DNA of 64,000 bases from positions 1 to 64,000 of the forward strand of contig JAMPIJ010000003.1 in the NCBI GenBank assembly GCA_023662905.1, written 5' to 3'. The stretch is from Fusobacterium sp. (lineage in GTDB: Bacteria > Cyanobacteriota > Vampirovibrionia > Gastranaerophilales > Gastranaerophilaceae). Position numbers and translations under genes: made by a program. The number at the start of each line of letters is the position of its first letter. Within the stretch, counting starts at the first letter, position 1. Under the pieces are notes generated by a model. The model was not told where the DNA came from. It worked only from the letters and a program-made list of their open reading frames with translations, and searched no databases. Shown one piece after another: positions 7,547 through 15,654 of this stretch.

Positions 7547-9298
7547 CTAGGAGATACGTCTAATCATCTCTTGAGCAGATTCACAATCAGGGAATAAATC
7601 GGTTATAATGTAAAGTTTGTTTAAGGCGTCATCGATACGACCAAGCTTTTCATAGCATTCAGCCAGATATAGCAATAGGTTCAGGTTATCGCCGTTTTCG
7701 TTAATGATTTTGTTGAAAAGATTTGCCGCAATTTCCCATTTGCCGAGTTCGTAATAGGTTAGGGCAAGCAGGTTTTCGACCTCAAGCGTCGGATTTTTTT
7801 CGTAGGCGCTGATTAAATATCTTTTTGCCTCTTCAAAATCTTTGGCATTGTATTTAACTTTTGCCGCTATATAGAGGTAGAATGCTGAATTCGGTTGTTT
7901 TTCGATTGCTTTTGTAATTCTTTCTGAGGCTGTGTCAAAGTCTTTTAATAAAATTTTATTCAACGCTGAGAACGCTAAGGCCTGATGGTCTTCTGGTTCA
8001 ATGGAAAGCGCTTTTTCATAGATTTTGTCCGCTTCTTCAAAGTTTGTTGTCGCGTGCAGGAAGTTCGCGTATTCAAACAGGATTGAAAAATCGTCCGGTT
8101 TGATTTTTAGTGCGTTTTTGAACTCGATTTCTGCGTAATCAAACTGTTTGCGTGACATGTAAATTATGCCCAAATCCTTGTAGGCAAGTGCATACTGATC
8201 GTCAATTGTGATAACTTTTCTGAGATATTTTTCGGCGTTATCAAGGTCGTTGACGTTGGCGCAAATCTGAGCGTATTCAAAATAAATGTCGGCCGAAATA
8301 TTACCTTGCAGGATAAGTTTTTCATAAACCATTTTGGCATTGCCAAACTGGCAGACGTTAACGTACATTTGACCTAATTTTTGCATAATATTTACTGATT
8401 TCGGGTTCAATACAGCAAGGTGTGCAAGAATTGAGATTGCGTGTTCGTACATTTTTAGTTTTTCAAAACAGCACGCTACGTTGTATTGATAAGTAGTTAC
8501 CCCGGGGTTGTGCGAAATCAATATTTTATAATACTTAATCGCGCGTTCGTATTCTTCAAGTTTTACCATTGAAAGCGCAAGTGCCACAAGGTAATTGTCT
8601 TTAGGCTCAATTGTGTAAGCTTTTTCAAGGAATTGTGCGGCTTCTTCGTGGCGGTTTTCGCTCTGAAGCAAGGACGCAAGGTTGTAGTATGAAATTGATT
8701 CGTTCGGATCGATTTCAACAGCTTTTTCAAAATAATCAAGCGCGTGTTCAAAGTCGCCGAGTGCCGTATAGCAGGTTCCGATGTTGTTGTAAAGCTGTGA
8801 GTGTTCAGGGTTGAGTTCAATCGCTTTTTTGAAGTATTCAATACTTTCTTCGTAGCGTTTGAGTGCCATTGTTGAGGTTCCGAGAATGTAGAAAACCGAG
8901 TAATCCGCATCTTCAAAATCAACAGTTTTCTTCATTAATTCAACGGCTTCTTCTTCCTTTTTGTTTTTGATGTATAAAACGGCGAGGTTTTTGTATGCGT
9001 CAAGGTATGTTTCGCGAAGTTTTATGACTTCAAGGTACGCGTTTTTCGCGCTGATAAAATCGTCTAAATTATCATAGCAGTTTGCAAGATAAAACCAGCT
9101 TGTCGCGTCGTCCTGTTTGTATTTTATAACAGTTTCAAACGCTTTTCGGCCGTCTTCGTATTCGCCGAGGTTAACGTGACAAAGCCCGAGAAGTTTAAGG
9201 TTTTCGGTGTCTTGTTCGTCGTTTTTTATAATATTTAAAAGCTCTTCTTTTGCAGTTTCAAAATCTTCACTTGCTATTAATTCGTTTATCTTATCCAT
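7547..9298 (-). CDS. Large TPR-repeat protein
   Basis: 583 residues made almost wholly of tetratricopeptide repeats (about 16), for example LLGLCHVNLGEYEDGRKAFE and YNNIGTCYTALGDFEHALDY. There is no signal peptide, membrane segment or catalytic domain, so it is probably a cytoplasmic protein-protein scaffold. The partner is unknown. It lies 31 bases downstream of the MFS gene on the same strand, so co-transcription is possible. Another all-TPR protein is at 28400-29458. Confidence 0.9.
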   Translation of the reverse strand: MDKINELIASEDFETAKEELLNIIKNDEQDTENLKLLGLCHVNLGEYEDGRKAFETVIKYKQDDATSWFYLANCYDNLDDFISAKNAYLEVIKLRETYLDAYKNLAVLYIKNKKEEEAVELMKKTVDFEDADYSVFYILGTSTMALKRYEESIEYFKKAIELNPEHSQLYNNIGTCYTALGDFEHALDYFEKAVEIDPNESISYYNLASLLQSENRHEEAAQFLEKAYTIEPKDNYLVALALSMVKLEEYERAIKYYKILISHNPGVTTYQYNVACCFEKLKMYEHAISILAHLAVLNPKSVNIMQKLGQMYVNVCQFGNAKMVYEKLILQGNISADIYFEYAQICANVNDLDNAEKYLRKVITIDDQYALAYKDLGIIYMSRKQFDYAEIEFKNALKIKPDDFSILFEYANFLHATTNFEEADKIYEKALSIEPEDHQALAFSALNKILLKDFDTASERITKAIEKQPNSAFYLYIAAKVKYNAKDFEEAKRYLISAYEKNPTLEVENLLALTYYELGKWEIAANLFNKIINENGDNLNLLLYLAECYEKLGRIDDALNKLYIITDLFPDCESAQEMIRRIS

Positions 9299-9329
9299 AC
9301 CTAAATTATATCCTAAAATTGGTTACTGT

Positions 9330-10721
9330 CTATACTTTTTCATTTTTATACGCGAGGAACGCCAACGTAAAGCACACTATAGCGAAAAATACGCCTACGC
9401 TCATCGTGTAGTGGAATGATTTCAGAAACGCTTCGTTGTAAATTAAATTTTGGTGCAAGAACAGAGATTTGAAGCTTGCAAAAAGCGTTATCGTAATCGC
9501 AACGCCCAGAATGTTTCCGACATTCCTTGATAGCGCCAGAATTCCGCTTGCAATGCCGAGTTCCGGTTTCGGTACATTTGAAAGAATCGCATTGTTTGAC
9601 GGTGATTGGAATAAACCGTTTCCGATACCCATAAACCCTGAAACAAGGATAATTGCAAGCATAGAGGTGCTTTCGTTAAATGTTATAAACATCAAGAGCG
9701 ACAGAACATAAATCGCCGCGCCGCAAAGTGTTATGTATTTACTTCCGTGTTTTCCGGCGTAACGACCCGCAAACGGCGCTGTTATTGATAGAACCAGTGC
9801 GTATGAAAGAACAATTAAACCTGTCTTCATAGGGCTGTAAAGTAGAATTTCCTGTAAATAGAACGGCAAAAGCACACTGTTTGTGAACATTGCCATGTAT
9901 GACGTCATTATTGCGAGGTTTCCGAACGTAAACTCTCTGATTTCAAAAAGTTTGAAGTTTATCATCGGGTAGTCAATGTTGTGGTCGCGCAGGTAGAATA
10001 AAGTTCCAAATACGAGCGTGATGAACCCTAAGAAAATGATTTTTAATGATGTCCAACCCCACACGTGACCCTCGGAAATCGCAAGAAGCAACGCGAAAAT
10101 TCCAACAGAAAAATACGCGAACCCGAGGTAGTCGAATTTGAAATTATCTTTGTGCAAAACATGTGATGGGAGTAGTTTGTAAGCAAAAAATGCTCCCAGT
10201 AATGCAATAGGAATACTTGGCAGGAATATTGAGTGCCAGCCGAAAAAGTTTATTAAGATACCGCTCATTGCAGGGCCGCTCAAACCGCCAATTGCGACGA
10301 CGCAGCCGTTTAAGCCGAGCGCCTTGCCGCGTTTTTCGCTCTTGAAAATTGACGCGATAATCGCAGGCGCGTTGGAAATCATTATCGACGCCCCGACAGC
10401 CTCGATACATCTATATAAAACTAACAAATAAAAATTATTTGCCGTAAAGTTCAGGAACGAACCCAGTGCGAAAAGCGAAAAACCTGTTGCGTATAATTTG
10501 TTTCTCGGAAGAATATCGCCCAGTTTGCCAAAGAATGGCAATAAAACTGTCAAAATTAGCATATAAGCGATTACGACCCACTGAATTTGTTCAAGGCTTA
10601 CGCCCAAATCGGTCGACATGGCGTATAAAGCAAGGTTAACGGTCGTCGAATCGAACATCCCGAGGAAGTTTCCGACAACGGTTATTAGAAATATTGTCCA
10701 TTTTATGTTCTTAGTGTTCAT
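9330..10721 (-). CDS. MFS drug-type exporter, DHA2 (EmrB/QacA-like)
   Basis: 463 residues with about 14 hydrophobic segments. The N-terminal half has the DHA2 pattern: FDSTTVNLAL in helix 1, IQWVVIAYML in helix 2, FGKLGDILPRNKLY (motif A) and RCIEAVGASIM. Members export drugs or metabolites with proton import. The start codon at 10721 has little ribosome site; it is divergent from the prepilin promoter only about 30 bases away, so transcription of the two could interfere. Substrate cannot be told from sequence. Confidence 0.9.
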   Translation of the reverse strand: MNTKNIKWTIFLITVVGNFLGMFDSTTVNLALYAMSTDLGVSLEQIQWVVIAYMLILTVLLPFFGKLGDILPRNKLYATGFSLFALGSFLNFTANNFYLLVLYRCIEAVGASIMISNAPAIIASIFKSEKRGKALGLNGCVVAIGGLSGPAMSGILINFFGWHSIFLPSIPIALLGAFFAYKLLPSHVLHKDNFKFDYLGFAYFSVGIFALLLAISEGHVWGWTSLKIIFLGFITLVFGTLFYLRDHNIDYPMINFKLFEIREFTFGNLAIMTSYMAMFTNSVLLPFYLQEILLYSPMKTGLIVLSYALVLSITAPFAGRYAGKHGSKYITLCGAAIYVLSLLMFITFNESTSMLAIILVSGFMGIGNGLFQSPSNNAILSNVPKPELGIASGILALSRNVGNILGVAITITLFASFKSLFLHQNLIYNEAFLKSFHYTMSVGVFFAIVCFTLAFLAYKNEKV

Positions 10722-10748
10722 ACGAAAATAATTTTATCACAAACAGTG

Positions 10749-10777
10749 TTGACATGTTGCAAAACATGCTACATAAT
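10749..10777 (+). promoter_or_regulatory. Sigma70-type promoter of prepilin gene 10799-11788
   Basis: TTGACA (10749-10754), 17-base spacer, CATAAT (10772-10777). The spacer contains a CATGTT-GCAA-AACATG dyad (10753-10768), a possible operator, and ends AACATGCTA as in the promoter at 3838-3866. Confidence 0.75.
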
Positions 10778-10798
10778 GATTACAGAAAGGATGAACTT

Positions 10799-11788
10799 AT
10801 GAACAAAAGAAATGTATTGATTTGCGCAGGGGGGGGGGGGCCTCTCTTAGGCGGATTTACTATGGCAGAGATATTACTCTCGCTAACTATTATTGGTGTA
10901 GTTGCGGCAATAACGCTTCCGTCTTTGACAGGCAACATTAACGAGCGCACATGGAACACTCAGCGAAAAGCGATTTTTGCGCGGTTTTCGCAGGCAATTG
11001 CTCTAATGCCCGCACTTAACGGCTTTGGAACGATTTCGGAAGACGCCTCAGGCAGCGTTACCGAAGATAATGTCGCCGAAACATTTGTTACAGCCGGTTT
11101 AGCCAAGGTTTTGAAAATTAACAATATTTGTTCCGCAGGGCATATCGAGGATTGCGGTATTCCCGCGCAACTGAGTACTCTTAACGGCAGTAAAATAGAT
11201 TTCCCTCAAACGTTGGGAGATTTAAACAGTGCAAATGTTTCTTACGACACAACTGAAGGTGCTACGGGTACACCGGTGTCTTATTCTATTATCAATCCCC
11301 GTGCCGCTGCGTTTGAAACAGCGAATGGAGAAAGTGTAGCCGTTTATTATAACCCGAATTGTCAGGCTTATATGGCGGAATCTTTTTATATTTATATGCA
11401 AAAGAAAGTTTGCGCGAATTTCATTTATGACTTAAACGGTTCCAAAGGGCCTAATACAGTTGGTAAAGATATCGGGATAATGTCAGTGTTTTATCCGACG
11501 GATAGCGTTGTAGTCGCGCCGTTCCCGAATTTGAATGATGCGCCTTATGAGAGTTTAAGTAAGGTAACGTCGGCTTGTACAACGCAGGATCCGGAATATC
11601 GTTTGCCGTCGTTGGAAGAAATTGCGTCTGTTGGGATAAACCGTGTAATATTTGGAGCTTTACCGTCTGAAAGATATTGGACGACAACTTATGATACATC
11701 TGGAAAACGTCTGTATTTCCATTATACTTATATGCGAACCGCCGCATGGCAAAACGAATCCGCACAGGTAAGATGTGTGAAACGATAA
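10799..11788 (+). CDS. Prepilin-like protein with in-frame G12 tract in leader, DUF1566/Lcl_C-like C-terminus
   Basis: 329 residues from the ATG at 10799, with AAGG 8 bases upstream. The 19-residue leader reads ..LICAGGGGPLLGG and is cut before FTMAEILLSLTIIG; -1 is Gly and mature residue 5 is Glu, the normal prepilin peptidase context. Four leader glycines are encoded by 12 G in a row. The middle has FETANGESVAVYYNPNC and DLNGSKGPNTVGKDIG. The C-terminus (YRLPSLEEIAS, YWTTTY, VRCVKR) fits DUF1566/Lcl_C. With 11 or 13 G the frame hits a stop (TAG at once, or TAA about 35 codons on), so expression should switch with tract length. As read, the gene is ON. It is monocistronic, with its own promoter and terminator. 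Confidence 0.92.
   Translation: MNKRNVLICAGGGGPLLGGFTMAEILLSLTIIGVVAAITLPSLTGNINERTWNTQRKAIFARFSQAIALMPALNGFGTISEDASGSVTEDNVAETFVTAGLAKVLKINNICSAGHIEDCGIPAQLSTLNGSKIDFPQTLGDLNSANVSYDTTEGATGTPVSYSIINPRAAAFETANGESVAVYYNPNCQAYMAESFYIYMQKKVCANFIYDLNGSKGPNTVGKDIGIMSVFYPTDSVVVAPFPNLNDAPYESLSKVTSACTTQDPEYRLPSLEEIASVGINRVIFGALPSERYWTTTYDTSGKRLYFHYTYMRTAAWQNESAQVRCVKR
10829..10840 (+). repeat. Homopolymer G12 in prepilin leader codons
   Basis: Twelve G encode Gly-Gly-Gly-Gly in the leader. Loss of one G creates GGC CTC TCT TAG directly after the tract; gain of one gives a stop further on. Only lengths of 3n keep the gene open, the hallmark of a translational contingency locus. Confidence 0.9.
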
Positions 11789-11792
11789 CCGC

Positions 11793-11815
11793 AAGCGGGC
11801 GTAACGCCCGCTTTT
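11793..11815 (+). terminator. Intrinsic terminator after prepilin gene
   Basis: AAGCGGGCG / CGCCCGCTT stem (11793-11801 with 11805-11813) with a 3-base loop, then TT. It lies 4 bases after the stop codon and 17 bases before the hemW start. Confidence 0.8.
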
Positions 11816-11831
11816 GTGTTATTATTTTCTT

Positions 11832-12920
11832 ATGGTAAAAAGTGCTTATATTCATATCCCGTTTTGCAGGAGTAAATGTCATTATTGTTCGTTTGTTTCG
11901 TTCCCGATTTTGGAGCGAAAAGGGCAGTATTTGAACGCATTGAAACAGCAGGTTTCAAATGAATACAAAGGCGAAGCGCTTGAAACGGTATATTTCGGTG
12001 GCGGAACTCCGTCACTTTTGACTGTCACGCAGGTTGATGAGATTTTGAAGCTTTTGAACATTGCCGATGGAGCGGAAGTAACGCTTGAGGTTAATCCAGA
12101 AACCGTTGACGCTGCATATTTTCAAGGTCTTCGCGCTACCCGTGTAAATCGTTTGAGTATAGGCTCGCAGAGTTTTGATGATAGAATTTTGAAGAAAATC
12201 GGGCGCAGGCATAAAGCTGCTGATGTCTTCCGCGTGGTGCAAGAAGCCCGTGCCACGGGATTTGAGAATATAAGCCTTGATTTTATTTACGGGTTGCCTG
12301 AACAGTCGTTGGAAAGTTTTATTTCTGATTTGAAAACAGCGGTTAATCTTGGCGTGGAACACATTTCACTTTACGGGTTGAAGATTGAGGAGGGCTGTTT
12401 TTTTGCACGTCAGCGGCCGCAAAATCTTGCTGACGATGAACTTCAATCGCAAATGTACTTGGCTGCGATTGAAACTTTAACCCAAAGTGGTTTTGTACAT
12501 TATGAAATAAGCAATTTTTCGCGCTGCGGCAAATTCTCACGACATAACGTAACTTACTGGAAAAATCAAGAATATTACGGGTTTGGGCTTGCCGCTCACG
12601 GTTATGTCGACGGGGTTCGTTACTCAAACAAGACGAATTTTGAGGATTATTGCTCCGGTTGGGCGCAAAAAGATTTTTCACAAAAACTTTCCTGCCAAGA
12701 AATTCTGGAAGAAGAAATTTTCCTCGGGTTGCGCCTCGTTGAGGGCATAAATCCTGAGAAAATTAACCAAAAATTTAATATTGATTTTGAAAAAAAATAT
12801 GAAAATGTTTTACGTAAATATTTATTAACGGGGCATCTTTTGTTCGAAAACGGGGCATATAAGTTTTCTAAAAGCGGGTTTCTGGTTAGTAATTATATTC
12901 TCGCCGAGTTTCTAGAATAA
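11832..12920 (+). CDS. hemW: Radical SAM protein HemW (heme chaperone, HemN-like)
   Basis: 362 residues. The start MVKSAYIHIPFC at 11832 is set by homology; the ribosome site is weak because the preceding terminator occupies the leader. The radical SAM [4Fe-4S] motif CRSKCHYC has its cysteines at residues 12, 16 and 19. GGGTPS, the glutamate-rich EVNPE and IGSQSFD are further family motifs. The lack of a longer N-terminal extension and of the HemN-specific cysteine arrangement favours HemW, which binds heme, over oxygen-independent coproporphyrinogen oxidase. Many genomes name this gene hemN. No heme genes lie nearby. Confidence 0.9.
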   Translation: MVKSAYIHIPFCRSKCHYCSFVSFPILERKGQYLNALKQQVSNEYKGEALETVYFGGGTPSLLTVTQVDEILKLLNIADGAEVTLEVNPETVDAAYFQGLRATRVNRLSIGSQSFDDRILKKIGRRHKAADVFRVVQEARATGFENISLDFIYGLPEQSLESFISDLKTAVNLGVEHISLYGLKIEEGCFFARQRPQNLADDELQSQMYLAAIETLTQSGFVHYEISNFSRCGKFSRHNVTYWKNQEYYGFGLAAHGYVDGVRYSNKTNFEDYCSGWAQKDFSQKLSCQEILEEEIFLGLRLVEGINPEKINQKFNIDFEKKYENVLRKYLLTGHLLFENGAYKFSKSGFLVSNYILAEFLE

Positions 12921-12925
12921 AGGCT

Positions 12926-12954
12926 TTGCAAAATTTTTTTAAATATGTTATTAT
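12926..12954 (+). promoter_or_regulatory. Promoter of prepilin gene 12989-13933
   Basis: TTGCAA (12926-12931), 17-base spacer, TATTAT (12949-12954), 35 bases before the ATG. Confidence 0.55.
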
Positions 12955-12988
12955 AAATACAGTATATTAATTTTAATAAGAAAGTTTC

Positions 12989-13933
12989 ATGAATATAAGA
13001 GTTGGTTTACTGGATAGAGCGAAAAAAAGGGCGTTTACCCTCGTTGAAGTCGTAATTGCGCTGACAGTTGTCGGGGTGGTTACGGTATTAACTCTTCCTG
13101 CATTGCAGGCGAATATTCAAGATATGATCTTTAGAGTCAGGAAGAAAGTCTTGCATACACGTGTGGCGCAGGCTATTCCGCTTCTTGATACATTGAAAGA
13201 TTTTCAATCCGGTGAAGATTTTGTTGATAAATACCGTGACCTTGTTAAAGTTCACATGGTTTGTGATGACGACAAATTCTTTGGCTGTGGGCTTCCACAG
13301 GTATATGAAGATACTGCCGGCATGATGCACCGTATGCCGCGCTCTTGGGGTGAGTTGAATTCCAAACTCGTTGATATGTTCTATGAAGATGCGGAAACTG
13401 GCAAAATCTACTCATACCATCAGGAAGATTTTGACAGCGTTGCGTTTGTTACTGATAACCAGGAAAGTATTAACCTGTTCTTTAACCCTGTTTGTAAGGT
13501 TTTTGACCAGAAAGAAAACCCTAATTACTTCTCCGCGTCTTCAGTATGTATAAATATGATTTATGACCTTAACGGTAATAAACCGCCGAATAAGGTTGGT
13601 AAAGATATAGGTTTTATTACAATTTTTAAACCGGTGGATAGTGTAATTGTTGCACCTGTGCCGCATGATCAAGATGTTGACTCAAAAACTCAATCCGAAG
13701 CTTCCGGTAAAGCCTGCCATCAACAAAAAGGTTCGCTCAGAGCGCCTACCGATTATGAATTGGCCGCGATGTTTGTAAATACTCAACTTTTAAGCATGCA
13801 CGAGGGCTATTATTGGTCGTCTTCACTCTATTCACCTAACTTCGCTTGGTATCTGTGGGGAACAACAGGCTTAATCCTGCGCGAACCGTTGACCAGAGAT
13901 ACTGAAATGGATTTACGGTGTGTAGGCCGTTAG
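12989..13933 (+). CDS. Divergent prepilin-like protein, DUF1566/Lcl_C-like C-terminus, no G tract
   Basis: 314 residues. The leader MNIRVGLLDRAKKRA is followed by FTLVEVVIALTVVGVV with Glu5, a standard prepilin start with Ala at -1. The middle keeps DLNGNKPPNKVGKDIG and NLFFNPVCK, and the end keeps RAPTDYELAAMF, YYWSSSLY, FAWYLW and LRCVGR, so it belongs to the same family as the three other long prepilins. It differs in having a Lys/Arg-rich leader, no homopolymer and a different promoter, and so looks constitutively readable. pepA follows after 24 bases and may be co-transcribed. Confidence 0.9.
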   Translation: MNIRVGLLDRAKKRAFTLVEVVIALTVVGVVTVLTLPALQANIQDMIFRVRKKVLHTRVAQAIPLLDTLKDFQSGEDFVDKYRDLVKVHMVCDDDKFFGCGLPQVYEDTAGMMHRMPRSWGELNSKLVDMFYEDAETGKIYSYHQEDFDSVAFVTDNQESINLFFNPVCKVFDQKENPNYFSASSVCINMIYDLNGNKPPNKVGKDIGFITIFKPVDSVIVAPVPHDQDVDSKTQSEASGKACHQQKGSLRAPTDYELAAMFVNTQLLSMHEGYYWSSSLYSPNFAWYLWGTTGLILREPLTRDTEMDLRCVGR

Positions 13934-13957
13934 TATATTAAGTAAGAGGGACTTTAT

Positions 13958-15355
13958 ATGTTAGTAAAATCAATTGAATCATTTACACAGGTTAATCCTG
14001 ATGTACTTGTTGTAAGCCTTTTTGAAAATTCTTATACTCACATTGATTTCGTGAATAAGCATGTCGTTGATACAAAAGACTTTGATGGAAAATATAACAC
14101 AACTTATCTTTTGCCGACTTTAGGACAGTTTGATGTCGCTAAAATCCTTGTTTTGGGATGCGGTAAGAGAGAAGATTTCAATGAAAATAAAGCTAGAGTT
14201 GTTATTGCAAAAGCTATTAAAACTCTTGCGGCATTGAAAATTAAAAAAGTTGCGTTTGATTTAGATTTCGGATTTGATTATGGAAAATTCGGAACAATCG
14301 GCGCTTATATCGGAAACTATTCTTTCGATAAATACAAAAATAAGAAAAATGAACGTGTGGAAGAAGTTTATTTCACAAAAGTTTGTCCTTGCCAGATTGA
14401 AGAGGGTGAGTTGATAGCTCAAGCTATGAACTTTGCAAGAGATTTGGCAAACGAACCTGCGCAATACGCAACTCCGCAAAAACTTGCAGACATTGCGCTT
14501 TCACTTGATGGCGTTGAAACAAAGGTTTATGACCTTGAAGAAATCAAGGCTATGAAAATGGGTGCATATCTTGCTGTTGGTCAAGGAAGCGCTAACCCGC
14601 CTAAATTCATCCACATGAAATACGCAGCACCAAACGCGAAAAAACGTATTGCGATTATCGGTAAAGGTATTTGTTTTGATAGCGGCGGACTTGATATTAA
14701 ACCTGCGGCGTCAATGCTTACGATGAAAGACGATATGGCCGGTGCGGCTTGCGTTCTTGGTATTATGAGCGTTATCAAAAAACTTAATCCTGAAGTTGAG
14801 GTTCACGGTATTATCGCGGCTTGCGAAAACATGCCAAGCGGAACCGCTTATAAACCGGGGGATATTTTGACCGCGAAAAATGGTAAAACAATTGAGGTTG
14901 ATAACACTGACGCAGAGGGGCGTTTGACACTTGCTGACGCGCTTTGCTACGCATCTGAACTCGGCGTTGATGAAATTATCGATATCGCAACGCTTACCGG
15001 TGCTTGCTCTGTTGCGTTCGGTGCTGTTTGCGCCGGAATTTTGGGCAACTGCGATGAGTTGGTTAGAAACGTTAAAGATGCGGCGTTTGAAATCGGTGAA
15101 AAATACTGGGAACTTCCGACATACGAAGAGTACAAAAATGGCTTGAAATCAGAAGTTGCTGATATGAGAAACACCGGCGGACGTTCTGGCGGCGCTTCAT
15201 CTGCGGGCTTGTTCCTGAGAGAGTTCGTAAGCAACGCAAAATGGGCACATATTGATATCGCAGGCGTTGCGTTCTTAGACGCTCCGTTGAACGAATTTAT
15301 TAAAGGTTCAACCGGCTCAGGTGTCAGAGCGTTAATAAATTATATTTGTAAGTAG
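13958..15355 (+). CDS. pepA: Leucyl aminopeptidase (M17)
   Basis: 465 residues. Cytosolic hexameric di-metal exopeptidase that removes N-terminal residues from peptides. The metal and catalytic motifs are present: GKGICFDSGGLDIKP (residues 235-249), MKDDMAG (256-262) and NTDAEGRL (316-323). The variable N-terminal domain is about 1-150. The AAGAGGGAC ribosome site is 7 bases before the ATG. No terminator of quality follows; only an imperfect GC hairpin is seen at about 15357-15393. Confidence 0.95.
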   Translation: MLVKSIESFTQVNPDVLVVSLFENSYTHIDFVNKHVVDTKDFDGKYNTTYLLPTLGQFDVAKILVLGCGKREDFNENKARVVIAKAIKTLAALKIKKVAFDLDFGFDYGKFGTIGAYIGNYSFDKYKNKKNERVEEVYFTKVCPCQIEEGELIAQAMNFARDLANEPAQYATPQKLADIALSLDGVETKVYDLEEIKAMKMGAYLAVGQGSANPPKFIHMKYAAPNAKKRIAIIGKGICFDSGGLDIKPAASMLTMKDDMAGAACVLGIMSVIKKLNPEVEVHGIIAACENMPSGTAYKPGDILTAKNGKTIEVDNTDAEGRLTLADALCYASELGVDEIIDIATLTGACSVAFGAVCAGILGNCDELVRNVKDAAFEIGEKYWELPTYEEYKNGLKSEVADMRNTGGRSGGASSAGLFLREFVSNAKWAHIDIAGVAFLDAPLNEFIKGSTGSGVRALINYICK

Positions 15356-15478
15356 GTAGAATGGGCGGGGGCTCCCCTGTCTATTTATTGTATTATATTA
15401 ATATAACGTTACAAATTCGCAAAAAATATGCTTGTTTATTTTTATTATTTATAATCTATTATTATATAGGAGTCGTGT

Positions 15479-15649
15479 ATGGAATTAAAAGATATAAATT
15501 TGACAAAATTTACGCCTGAAGAATCTGAAAAACTTCATGCAATATGGATTAGTACAAATTGGAAGACTCCTACAGAAAGAAGAAATCGTGAGCCATTAAG
15601 ACATCAGGTTGATAGTTTTGTGCAGAAATTTGCAGGTAGGGGGCGTTAG
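15479..15649 (+). CDS. Small hypothetical protein (56 aa)
   Basis: ATG at 15479 with AGGAG at 15468-15472, a very good ribosome site. The product is MELKDINLTKFTPEESEKLH.. to ..FVQKFAGRGR, 56 residues, basic at the C-terminus and probably helical; no family recognised. The next gene starts 5 bases after its stop, and its own ribosome site (GGTAGGGGG) lies within this reading frame. The two therefore look translationally linked. The AT-rich codon choice matches the partner gene and differs from pepA. Confidence 0.7.
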   Translation: MELKDINLTKFTPEESEKLHAIWISTNWKTPTERRNREPLRHQVDSFVQKFAGRGR

Positions 15650-15654
15650 TAATA

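Noticed and set aside
3755-10840. Treating the G tracts as assembly artefacts only
   Set aside because: Two separate loci with different flanks both carry an in-frame tract in the same functional position, which argues for a real feature; exact lengths still need reads.
10799-13933. Diversity-generating retroelement acting on the DUF1566-like tails
   Set aside because: No reverse transcriptase and no template/variable repeat pair with adenine-specific differences is visible in the window.
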